64,000 nt of DNA, from positions 328,097 to 392,096 of the forward strand of contig NQMI01000025.1 of the NCBI GenBank assembly GCA_002270565.1. Reading direction: 5' to 3'. Below the pieces are notes generated by a model, which searched no databases, was not told the DNA's origin, and saw only the letters and a program-made list of their open reading frames with translations. This document shows, in pieces, positions 34,901 to 44,638 of this stretch (the first letter of the stretch is position 1; the number at the start of each line of letters is the position of its first letter). The translations under genes were made by a program, and so were the position numbers. This DNA comes from Stenocarpella maydis (taxonomy: Eukaryota > Ascomycota > Sordariomycetes > Diaporthales > Diaporthaceae).

Positions 34901-35838
34901 CGGATCGTCTGGCAGTCGTAGTTGACGCTTGGCACGCGGCGTTGTCTGTTTTGTCTTGTTCACGGGGAACAAGTCCACCTGGTGCTTGTTAGCAACCACA
35001 GAGAACGGGATAAGCGGCAGCTTCAAACTCACATGCCCCCCCGGTCCAGCTGTTATGGTCTTGGCCGCATCTACAGGCTCGTTCTCGGCACGAATCTGTT
35101 GCAGGCGCTTCATATAATGACCGAGGTTCCTCCTGTATGTCTCCTCATAATCTCCTTCCCGGCGTGGGATCTGGACGATGAAATCCAGGTCATCAACATC
35201 GCTAAGCCCCATGATTGATATCTTTGAGCCCGGGTGTATGGTTCTTTGCGTCCCCAGTTTCACTTCTCCTGGTTTTTGCCTGGCCTTGAGCACCGTTCCA
35301 TCTACCAAGGTCCCATTCATGGAACAGTCCTCAAGCATGAGGACGCCGTAATCGTTGAGGTAAATGCGAAAATGTATGTTGCTGACCCTCCTCAGAGGGT
35401 CGAGTTGGAAGGCCACGTCACATCGTGCAAGATTGCGACCGAAGGTGAAGCCCTTTAGAGGATCCTTGACCTGGGCAGAAAGACGTAAGACCAAGGCATG
35501 CTCGCCAACATGGTGCGGCATGAGGCTCTGGCGCTCGACGGCTTGTAGGTCCGGGTGCGCCGCGTCATCCGCGTCGACCATGTGTTGAGAACTCCGCAGG
35601 GCCATCTCTCGGAGCTCGGCGCGGGCGACCTCCGAGTAGGGGAGAAGGAGACATATTATATCGGCAATGTCGTCATCTGAGAAGCCCGAGTTCTGTTTCC
35701 CCAGGCGGCGAGGATCGAGGACATGCTGGGTAGCTATCAAGGGGTGTCAGTACCGGAGCTTGTGCTGGCCCGAGCATATTCGGTGGTGGAACACATACCC
35801 TGCTGGGTCGGCTGGGTCTCAGGGTCTTCGGAATCCAT
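31904..35838 (-). CDS. FHA-domain serine/threonine protein kinase (CHK2/Rad53-like)
   Basis: Exons: 35838-35799, 35733-34673 and 34624-31904. The introns of 65 bp (GTATGT...ATAG) and 48 bp (GTGAGT...GTAG) are in phase. Exon 2 probably contains a further in-frame 54-bp intron (35032-34979), giving about 1,255 residues, or 1,273 if it is retained. An FHA domain lies at about 100-190: FTFGRNLARCDVAF, then SNIHFRIYLND and EDCSMNGTLVDG. The kinase domain runs from about 290 to 565: glycine loop GRIGKGAFATVYKV, catalytic lysine in YAAKELDK, HRDVKPDN catalytic loop, DFGLSK, and activation segment FCGTLLYCAPEVY. A further FHA-like beta-rich region follows at about 1000-1090. FHA domains bind phosphothreonine; kinases of this plan act in DNA-damage and replication checkpoints. 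The long disordered segment between kinase and C-terminal region has many SQ/TQ sites, the targets of ATM/ATR kinases. It lies directly upstream of the co-oriented RecQ helicase. Whether it is the Rad53 or another CHK2 paralogue cannot be settled here. Confidence 0.88.
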
Positions 35839-37418
35839 TGGGCCCGACAGACACGAACGCTGAGCTTATAGGACTGTATACCAGCCCAGCAGCTTAATTA
35901 ATGCCTGCGACAGGCGTTGTGGGCTGGAGCTCGGAGTGTTCTTGCTCCAGTTTCGAGGCTAATATAAAAAGCGCTTCAAGCAAAGGGTTGTGGCAGGTCC
36001 GGCGAAGAGTTGGCGCAATAACGCAGCGAGATAACTATGCCACGGTCGAGCGCTGCGTAGTCGCGTCACTGATGCGCGGAGAGTGGAGTCGCAACGCTGG
36101 GTTTACGATCGCAAGATCGCACGTGGAGAAGCGTTTGACCGGGCAACGGACGCACTGGCAGTGGAGTGGGGCCAGGTCGAGTCGAGTCGGGTCGGGTACG
36201 GAGCACAGGGAGGACGAACGCTTGCTTGAGCCACACAATTGGATTGCGCAGGTGGTGTCGAGCTTGAAAGGAGGAGGGGAAGGGGAGGGGGAGGGAGAAA
36301 CACAGCAGAAATTGCAAGAATGCTCTACGAGAACGAAGGTGTGTGCATTGTGGGAAAAGCAGGTCAACTGAGGTGACGGGAAATACGACAGGTCATGCGG
36401 ATGGCGGCAGGGCAAAGTGCAATCGATCCGGAGTGCACATCACCAGTCCACCAGATTAGAGTGGGCTCGAGTTCCTCTTGTCAGGGCCTCGAGGGCGGAG
36501 GCAGGGATAGGCGCGTTGCTGGGGGAGCAGGGGTGCAAGAGGGAGGGGTGGCTGGCAGGCCGTCAACTCAGCTGCTCGAAACGGCAGAAACGGGCAGCAC
36601 GCGGGGTGGCGCACACGGGGCACGAGGCAGCCTCTATCTAGTACTCGATATGGTACGAGGTGACTCGCCCTAGCACGCCCGCGCGGTCCAGCAACAACGC
36701 CACAGGCAGAGCAGCCGTTGTCAACTGCCTACCTAAGGTATAGTGATCAAAACCCCCTGACGCCAACCATCCATCCTGCCATGCATCCAGGCAGCCCAAG
36801 TTCGCAAGCCAGGCCAGCCCTACCAATGATTCCTCCTGCCAGCTCCCGATCCCACACCACTCTTTCAACCTTAATTCGGACGGTTGGGTCCCATCGTCCC
36901 TGGGTCTCTGTGTGTGCAGATGGTTCAGTGCACAATTGTCGAATCATGTCAATCAGAAATCCAATGCCATGCGGAGTGCCGTGCCGTGCGTCATCAAGCA
37001 GCACGACACGGCTTCGGGCGCGTTGTTGCCTCGCGGACAAATTTTTAACACGAGGCTGTTGCAGTCGCGTCTGAGAGATGACAAACACCACATCTTCAAT
37101 CTCATGCCGCGCATGCCTCGCAATGCGACATGAAACGGGGCCAGCGGCCCCAGATACAGGCCTGCATGTACTGCGTGCCACGTAATCATCACGCAGCCGG
37201 AGCTGTCGTGTCTTGTTCGGCGTCAACAAGGCCAATGGCTTTTCTTTCAAAGGTCTACGGAGTACTCGGGTTTGTTTTTCTTTTTCTTTTTCTTCTTTTT
37301 CTCCTTTGCTTCTTCTCAACTTCAACTTCACCGGTGCTCTTGGCTGGCACCATGATTTCCCCCTACCCGTGCATGCTCCATACATAGCACCGGCATGTTG
37401 TAAAGAGCTAGCTGCATC
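35839..37418. other. Intergenic region upstream of the kinase gene
   Basis: Contains the kinase promoter and the 3' flank of the oxidoreductase gene. A G/A-rich stretch lies at 36270-36300 and a T-rich pyrimidine tract at 37272-37320. Overlapping short frames are not supported. Confidence 0.4.
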
Positions 37419-38537
37419 TTACTCCTCAGCGACCCTCAACACGACCTTCTCTCCGCTGACAGCTCCCTCTCTGAACAAGGACAGCGCCTGCTCGACCCTC
37501 TTCAGCAGCGTCTCGCCCTCAACGACCCTCTGCTTGTTCGGCCGGATGGCGCCGTCCCGCAACAGGGCCGGCATGATGTCTGGCTGCAGGTGGTACTTGA
37601 AGAACTCATTGTCTTGGTAGAAATGAGTCCTCACCCCCCTCAGCTCCACGCCCTCCTTCCACTGCCCCACCAGCACCTTGCTCACATCCATCTCATACGT
37701 CGGTGCATCGTTGCTGCTTGCGTGTCTCACAATCACGGGCAGCATAACTGCGACCTTTGCACCCTTCTCCGCGATCTTGCTCAGCGGCTTCAGTGTGCCC
37801 TCCAGCGAGCCGATGCAGTCGACAATGTACGGGATATGCGGCAGAGACGACAGCGACTTGACCGGGTCCTCGTTTTTGTAATCAAAGACAGCAGTGGCCC
37901 CGAGCTGTTTCAGCCATTCGTGGTGCTTGGCGCTCGCCACAGCCACGACGTTGCGATAACCCCAGTGCTTCAGCACCTGCAGAGTGTATTGGCCCACGCT
38001 GCCGGCAGCTCCCCATACCAGAATTGGCTTGTCGGCTTCCGGTGGTGCCCAGTTCTCAGGGACGGGCCATGGCAGCTCGAGGCCCAGGTCTTTGGTTATG
38101 GTGTGCATAGCCGTGCAGAAGTTGCTCGGCACCGTGGCGGCCTCTTGCGCCGCCATGTTGGCGGGGACGTTGCCGAGTAAGGTCACAGGAACGGTGATAT
38201 ATGTCTGCACAGGTCTGTGTTTCTGTTCTTGGAATGTGAAGCCGAAGACCTTGTCCCCCAGATTAAGGTTCTTGGAGGACTCGGCCAGAGAAGGGTCTCT
38301 AAGGTCCCCAAGCTGAACGACCGTACCAGAAAAGCAGCCAGACATGATGTGCGGTGGCTGGATGAGCAGACCACCGTCTGCTTGGTGCAAGTTCAAGGGC
38401 GTGGAGCCGAACCACTCCACATGAACGAGGACCTCATCTATCGAAGGGGGGATGGTGTCAACTTCATGTGTTTCGAGAGGCGCCCGCGGGACTACAATGA
38501 CCACCGCTGGGTGCTTTGATGGTATGGAGGATGCCAT
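37419..38537 (-). CDS. MDR-superfamily zinc-type alcohol dehydrogenase / quinone oxidoreductase-like enzyme
   Basis: A single exon of 372 residues with an ATG at 38537. It has an N-terminal GroES-like domain (PSIDEVLVHVEWFGSTPLNL, LGDKVFGFT) and a Rossmann nucleotide-binding domain with VWGAAGSVGQYTLQVLKHWG at about residues 174-193, followed by DYKNEDP. The catalytic and structural zinc cysteine sets of classical alcohol dehydrogenases are absent, which fits the zinc-independent enoyl-reductase / quinone-reductase branch (fungal trans-enoyl-reductase-like and ToxD-like proteins). It likely performs NADPH-dependent reduction of an enone, enoyl or quinone substrate in the cytosol; the substrate is unknown. 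It is the last intact gene before the transposon block. No polyketide synthase or other biosynthetic core gene is visible next to it, so membership in a pathway cluster is not supported. Confidence 0.85.
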   Translation of the reverse strand: MASSIPSKHPAVVIVVPRAPLETHEVDTIPPSIDEVLVHVEWFGSTPLNLHQADGGLLIQPPHIMSGCFSGTVVQLGDLRDPSLAESSKNLNLGDKVFGFTFQEQKHRPVQTYITVPVTLLGNVPANMAAQEAATVPSNFCTAMHTITKDLGLELPWPVPENWAPPEADKPILVWGAAGSVGQYTLQVLKHWGYRNVVAVASAKHHEWLKQLGATAVFDYKNEDPVKSLSSLPHIPYIVDCIGSLEGTLKPLSKIAEKGAKVAVMLPVIVRHASSNDAPTYEMDVSKVLVGQWKEGVELRGVRTHFYQDNEFFKYHLQPDIMPALLRDGAIRPNKQRVVEGETLLKRVEQALSLFREGAVSGEKVVLRVAEE

Positions 38538-38880
38538 GTTTATACATTGATGTTTGTAAGTGCGCAGGTCCGTCTCAAATGGTGGGAATACGCAAGGAAG
38601 CAGGTTGGAGAGGGTGCATGGGGGCCACTGGCTGAGTTTGGTTGACGGCAGTCACCCTCTCCCGGCGCTTTACAGCACCAGGACTCCGTCCGAGTCCCTC
38701 AGTCATCCATGATTTCCATGAGATTCCACATCACGAAACTAGTCGTCGGTGCAGGATGAAGTTGCTTAATGCGGGCCAGATTCGTCATCCGGAGGGCAGG
38801 CCTTCACATTAGTCAGACAGCCCCGTGAAGCGGGGTCTAAGGATTCTATGGTGCGCCGCAGGGCTGACTTTCCAAAAACC
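38538..38880. other. Promoter region and transition to AT-rich DNA
   Basis: Upstream flank of the oxidoreductase. Base composition shifts sharply to AT-rich at about 38,880. Confidence 0.5.
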
Positions 38881-40706
38881 CCTTATCACCCTAAAATCCC
38901 TTAATGGGTCTACACCCCAGCATATAGGTATATACGCCCAATTTCGGCTAATTAAATGATATGCAATAATTTATATTAATAATTTATCTGCAATATACTA
39001 ATTGTAAAAAGAAAATGCCGTATAGCGTGAATTTTCTCCACTACTCTTTCTTCATTCCTATATAGCAGCGTATAGGTTTGCATAAACCCAATTATCTCTC
39101 ATTAACCTAACATGCTACTACCTATACTACCGTTAAGGCTTATAGCTAAATGTCTAATTATATAAGCCCTTTATATAGAGATTAAATCTGTGAACTTATA
39201 CTAGCATTTTTATCCAGATTACGAACTCCCTCTTCTAGATATAATAAACTTAATTATACCTCTTTAACTCTTGCAAGCTATAAATAAGGTGGAATAAGCA
39301 GGATTAGGGTTATATAATAGTATATAAAGCTGGAATACCCTAGGGCTTATTATTTTAGGGCTTAATTTAGTTATATTACTTATCTCTAGTACTAAGACTA
39401 TTATTTAAGGTTAATATTAAAGTAAATAAGAGATATATAAGCTAGAATAAACCCTATTAGTATAAATTAATATTACCCTTTACTCTAGGGAATATATTAT
39501 TAATACTATTAGAGGATTAAATATTTAAGATTATATTTAAATTATTAAATATAATAGATATTAAACTTGATTATTTAAATTTAGTTAGTAATTCCTAATA
39601 TATAAGGATATACTTTATAGTATCCTTTAATAGCTATATCTTAAGTCTAAACTCCTCTTTAAGGAGTAGTATATTGTGTAATTAGTTATGCAGGGCTATG
39701 GTGTAGGTGTTATAGAACTTGCTGTAGATATAGAGTTCCTGATTAGCCTTTATATAATAATAATTGCTCTTTAAGTAAAAAAGATTAAGGATAATTAAGA
39801 GGATAAATATAATATTATCCTTCTTTAGGATTAGGAAGTTATAATTAATAATAAATAAAAGGGGAAAAAGGTATAATTAAAACCTAACCTATATTATAAT
39901 AAATAAAGCTAGTATAAAGTGAAAAGCTAGTAATAATATTAATTAAGTAGGAATTACTAGTTGAGTAAAAACTACTGATTAAGCAGGAACTACTGATTAA
40001 GTAGAAATAGGAGCTATATGAGGATACTAAGGAGTTCATTAAGAATAAAAAGGGCCTGAATAAAAGTAATTAAGAGGAATTAGTATTAAAGGAGGAGGAT
40101 ATTGTAAGTTATATAAATATATAATATACTCTTAGGCTAATTAATATATATATAGATAAAATCTAAAAAATGCAAGTGTACATAATCCTTATTAATTCTA
40201 ATTAATATAAATATATATAGAATTGCTTGATTATAGGATTCTAGGAATAATGATAACTTATTAGAGCTTAATAAGAATAGATTATATAATTCAATTGGTT
40301 TATAATAATGTAGAGTTCTTATTATTTAATCTTAATATCTGTTTCTATATCTGATTTTATATTAAGTTGATTAATATCTATACCCCTTTTCGAAAGCTAG
40401 GTATATAGGTATGCAAGACTGCCTGTTGATATATGTAATAAGCCAACCTTAGGTTCTGCCCCCTTATTAATATATAGCTGTAATCTCTATTTTAATATCT
40501 TATATTAATATATAAATACAGTATTATGAGTTTCATTTATAAGCTAATTAGGTATTCTATTAATTAAATGGATAAGATTATTATAGATAACTATTGTATC
40601 TTAGGGGAGGTATGCCTCTAAATTAATACTATCTTACTTAATAATACTTAATAGCTATTGAAGAATAGAATTAGGTGCAGGATACTTATAATTCTTAATT
40701 TTATTT
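38880..40706. repeat. RIP-degraded AT-rich relic DNA
   Basis: Very AT-rich, with constant TAATA/TTATA/CTATA strings, few CpG or CpA and stop codons in every frame. This is the appearance of heavily RIPed repeats in ascomycetes. I cannot assign an element type; no coding motif survives. It directly precedes the 3' LTR of the copia element. Confidence 0.7.
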
Positions 40707-41323
40707 TCTGAAGAAATGTACTATAAAATAGCATACAGTTCAGCGTGTGTTTTTCGATAGGGTTATAGTATGGTGCTTTGAGGCGAATTAGGATGATTAA
40801 TAATGGTTTGGATAACTTTGTATTGAATTAAGTTGGGCTTCTGTAAGCCCTCCTTATATACCCTCTGATATTGTCTTACCTGCGGGCATGCTGCGGTAGG
40901 CTCTGGTGCAAGTTTGTAAAAGCTGGAAAATTTGCCCTTCTGATATACTACCTTTAGTTTTAAGTAATTAGCTAACTATAGCCCTAGTAATGCCTGAATT
41001 AAGTATATATAAACTTTAGAAATCAAGCTATCTAAAGAACTAAGTTATATACTTTTGGATAAGAAATGAGGGTAATGTAGAGGTCTGAAATTGAGGTGTA
41101 AATATAGACTAGAATAATTGACTTATGGCTATTAAACTTATCTTGCGTTGCGTATGTATTGGGTGTACTTAGCGAAATTTGCTTGACTTGTAAGTCTAGG
41201 GTAACTCCTTGTATGAAGTTTAGGGTAACTCTTTATATGAAGTTTAGGGTAACTCTTTGTATGAAGTTTAGGGTAACTCCTTGCATGAAGTGCTAATACC
41301 CTGTTGAGCGGTTCTGTTTAATA
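40707..41323 (-). repeat. LTR copy 0: 3' LTR of the minus-strand copia element
   Basis: Read on the minus strand it begins TATTAAACAGAACC (RIPed form of TGTTAAACGGAACC) and ends TTCTTCAGA, matching the other LTRs end to end. It carries four copies of the 24-bp U3 minisatellite (about 41195-41290 on the plus strand). A polypurine tract AGAAGGGG abuts its 5' end (41331-41324, minus strand), which identifies it as the 3' LTR of the adjoining element. C-to-T and G-to-A changes relative to the other copies are frequent, as expected for RIP. Confidence 0.8.
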
Positions 41324-44323
41324 CCCCTTCTGTTGAAGATATAGGCTTAATAGGCTTATAGTATTTAACCCTTACTCTAAAATGGAAATATAAGAGAGAA
41401 ATATAAGTAAAGAAAAGCTCCCTTATAGAAAGAAATCTATCTATTAAAGAAATAGTGGCTAGAGGGCCCTATTAGCTCTCTTTTAATCTACTAACTCTGC
41501 TAGATCTAGTAGGCCTAGAAATACCTGAAATTTAGGTGCTGGAAGGGCTTTTGTAAGCCTGTTTGCTACTATTTTACTGGTCTTAAGGTATTTAACTTTG
41601 AGGGTCCCCTTCTGAACTTTAGTATATAGGTAGTGGTACTTAAGAAGTATATGCTTAGTTTGTTAATGGCGTGAAGGGTCCTTAGTAGTAGAGATAGCGC
41701 CTGTATTATCTCTATAGAGGATTATTGGCCTAGGAATAGGCTTATTTAGTTCTATATAGAGTCTTTAAAGCTACTAGATTTCCTGAGTAGCCTCTATAAG
41801 CTCTATAAATTCAGCCTTTAGCGTTAATAATGCTATAGTGCTTCCTTGCTTTGATTTCCAGGAAATGGGCTTTTCTTTTAGGGTTGTTAAACGGAACCGC
41901 TCAGCAAGGAGTTACCCTAGACTTTTTAGCAAGGAGTTACCCTAGACTTGCGAGTCAGGCGATTTTCGCTAAGTACGCCCAGTGCGTGCGTGACGCAAGA
42001 TGAGTTTGGTGGCCGTGAGTCGATTATTTTGGCCTGCATTTGCACCTTAATTCAGACCTCTGCATTACCCTTATTTCTTACCCAAAAAGTATATAACTTA
42101 GTGCATTGGATAGCTTGGTTTCTGAAGTTTATATGTACTTAATTTGGGTATTGCTAGGGCCATGGTTGGCTAGTTGCTTGGAACCAAAGATGGTGTGTTG
42201 GAAGGGCGAATTTTCCGGCATTTGCAAATTTGCACCAGAGCCTACCGCAGCGTGCCCAGGGGTGAGACGACGTCGGAGGGTATATAAGGAGGGCTTACAG
42301 AAGCCCAACTTAATTCAATATAAAGTTGTCCAGACCATTGTCAATCGTCCGAATTCGCCTCAGAGCACCATACTGCGACCCTGCCGAAACACACACACGC
42401 TGAACTGAATGCTATTCTATAGCATAAATTCATCAGAAGGGTAAATATATACCTATATGTTGATTTAGAGGAGGCCTTATCCCTACTATAGTCGCTATTA
42501 GAATAGCCTATAGGCTCTAGGAGAGAGCTCTGTAGGGAGTCTTTAAGACCCCTAGCAGAATACCTAATAGCAAGATGTTGATGGCTATTTAGGTACCTGA
42601 ATAGGTTTTGTGCAGCTACTAAATGCTGAGATTTGGATGCTTGGAAGGCTCTGGCTAGCCATTGGACTGGGAAGCTGATATTAGGCCTAGTTTGGGTAAC
42701 TAAATATATAGTGGTGCCCACTATAGCCTGGAAGCGCTTGTGTTGAATTCGGTTGAGTATAGGCCCTTTGATAGGGCCTAAGTTGATTAAGTTTGGCTGG
42801 AGAGGAACTGAGATAGGCCTAGAACCCTCCAAGTTGAAGGTTCTAATAGCTTCCTCAATATACTGGCTCTGAGAGAGCTATAGGGTTTAGTTAGAGCGGT
42901 CCCTAATGATTTGAATACCTAGAAAGAAGCTTGTAGGGCCCCTGTCTTCTATAGTGTATGCCTTATAGATTTGGCGTTTTAGAGCCTGAATTTTGGAGAT
43001 TCCAGGCCCTATTATTAGGCAATCGTCGATATAGGATACTATAAATAGGCCTAACGCCCTGCTGTAGAAGATGGTAGAGTCTAAGAGTAGCGGTTTGAAG
43101 CCTAAACCTTTTAAAAGATTGATAACTATCTGTTGCTACTTCCTAGGGGCCTGCTTTAGGCTGTATAGAGCTTTATTTAGTTGAATTATCTGCTAAATAG
43201 AGGGGTTATAGCTAGCCCTAGCTAATAGCCGTTGAATTTGGCTATTAGCTTGGGCTATAAATTCTTTAAACTCCTTTGGAAGCTCTATAAAAACCTGTTC
43301 TTTTAGTGTACTATTTAGGAAGGCACCTATAAAATTGATCTGCTTGATTTCCTAGTTAAGAATAGCGGCTAGCGCTAGCAGTACTCTCTAGGTAGGAGGG
43401 CTAGAGGTTGAGGTGAAGGTCTTGGTAAAATCTACCCCTTTCCTCTGTTGGAACTCTCTAACTATTAATCGGGCTTTAAATTTAAAGACCCTATTATTCT
43501 TGTCCTTTTTCTTTTGTAGGATTAGTTGACTGATTATATGCTTTTGACCTTCTGGAAGCTGATTTGATAGCTAAAATTTGAGGGTATTTTGCAAAATTAA
43601 TTGCTTAAATTTGCTATAGATTGCCTATAGCTATTTAGCCCTATTAGGGCTTTTTAGCACCTGTTTTTAGGTTTGGGGGGCTGTAGCGTTTGTAGTATTA
43701 AATGTTATTTAGTGTGCTCTTTTGAAAATAGAGTAGATGATCTGTTTGGCGTATGATAGGTTTATTTCTTTAGGTAGAGTTGGCCCTATACCCTCTGGGG
43801 ATGACTTTATAGGGCCTGAATTAGGCCCTATATCCTCTAATTTCCTGGAACCTATAGTGGGGTCCCCTTCTATAGAGAGTGCAGGTAAGCCTGAGAGAGG
43901 CTCTTCTGGGGGGTCTATTTGAGACCCAGCAGGTACTATAGGGCCTGAGAGAGGCCCTCCTGGGGGTCTATTTAAGACCCAGCAGGTTCAGCGGTTGTAG
44001 GGTCTATATCCCTATCTAGAGGGTCTAGGGGACCCTCTAATACCCCTTCTGGCCTAAAACTGCTACTAGAATCTATACTGCTTAATTCCTTATAAATCTT
44101 AAGAATAGAGGTCTTTAGAATAGTATGCTGTTTAGGGATATATACTTGGTATGTATTGTTCCCTAATACCGCTAGTAAATAGCCTGTCTTAGTCCTTAGG
44201 GCTAGCTTATAGCCCTTCTGATGCTTTTCTTTAGGCAGGAAGACCTTATAGCAAGCCCCTATAACCCTATACTGCTTTAGAAGTAGTTTGTGGGTTTTAG
44301 AGGGCTCTAGCTTATTGTATAGC
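41324..44323 (-). mobile_element. Ty1/copia retrotransposon, 3' part (integrase end, RT, RNase H), RIP-degraded
   Basis: Reads on the minus strand with many stops. The end of the integrase lies at about 44323-44000. The reverse transcriptase has YIDDCLIIG (the copia YVDD box) near 43040 and TRPNISF, LFRYL and GYSNSDYSRD, the last near 42500. RNase H has KPISWKSKQ near 41870 and LKAEFIELIEATQE near 41820. A solo LTR (41885-42437) sits between the RT and RNase H parts. Removing it and one 5-bp duplicate makes the frame continuous. The polypurine tract AGAAGGGG at 41331-41324 precedes the 3' LTR. The element is dead. Confidence 0.85.
41885..42437 (+). repeat. LTR copy 1: solo LTR with 5-bp target duplication AGGGT
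   Basis: Starts TGTTAAACGG and ends CATCAGA. It is flanked by AGGGT at 41880-41884 and at 42438-42442. It carries two minisatellite units and a TATA box TATATAAGG at 42281. It lies antisense to its host element, inside the RNase H coding part, and has far fewer RIP changes than the host sequence. Confidence 0.92.
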
Positions 44324-44637
44324 TGTTAAACGGAACCGCTCAGCAGGGCGTTGGCACTTCCTGCAAGGAGTTACCCTAGACTTCTTGTAAGGAGTTACCC
44401 TAGACTTCTAGTAAGGAGTTACCCTAGACTTCTTGCGAGTCAGGCGATTTTCGCTGAGTACGCCTAGTGCGTGCGCGACGCAAGATGAGTTTGGTGGCCG
44501 TGAGTCGATTATTTTGGCCTGCATTTGCACCTTAATTCAGACCTCTGCATTACCCTTATTTCTTACCCAAAAAGTATATAACTTAGTGCATTAGATAGCT
44601 TGATTTCTGAAGTTTGTATGTACTTAATTTGGGCATT
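44324..44637 (+). repeat. LTR copy 2: truncated at an undetermined base
   Basis: Starts TGTTAAACGGAACC and has three minisatellite units. It breaks off after about 314 bp at the N at 44638, where sequence jumps into copia internal DNA at a TAGGGCC shared by both sides. Confidence 0.85.
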
Positions 44638-44638
44638 N
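44638..44638. other. Undetermined base (N) at a chimeric repeat join
   Basis: The N separates a broken LTR from a second copy of integrase-end sequence that has already been read at about 43936-44323. This is likely an assembly join. Confidence 0.8.

Noticed and set aside
37419..38537. Oxidoreductase as part of a secondary-metabolite cluster
   Set aside because: No synthase, P450 or regulator lies next to it; the neighbours are a kinase and transposon DNA.
41195..41290. Four tandem repeats that looked like an independent minisatellite
   Set aside because: They match the repeat unit of the other LTRs, so they are part of LTR copy 0.
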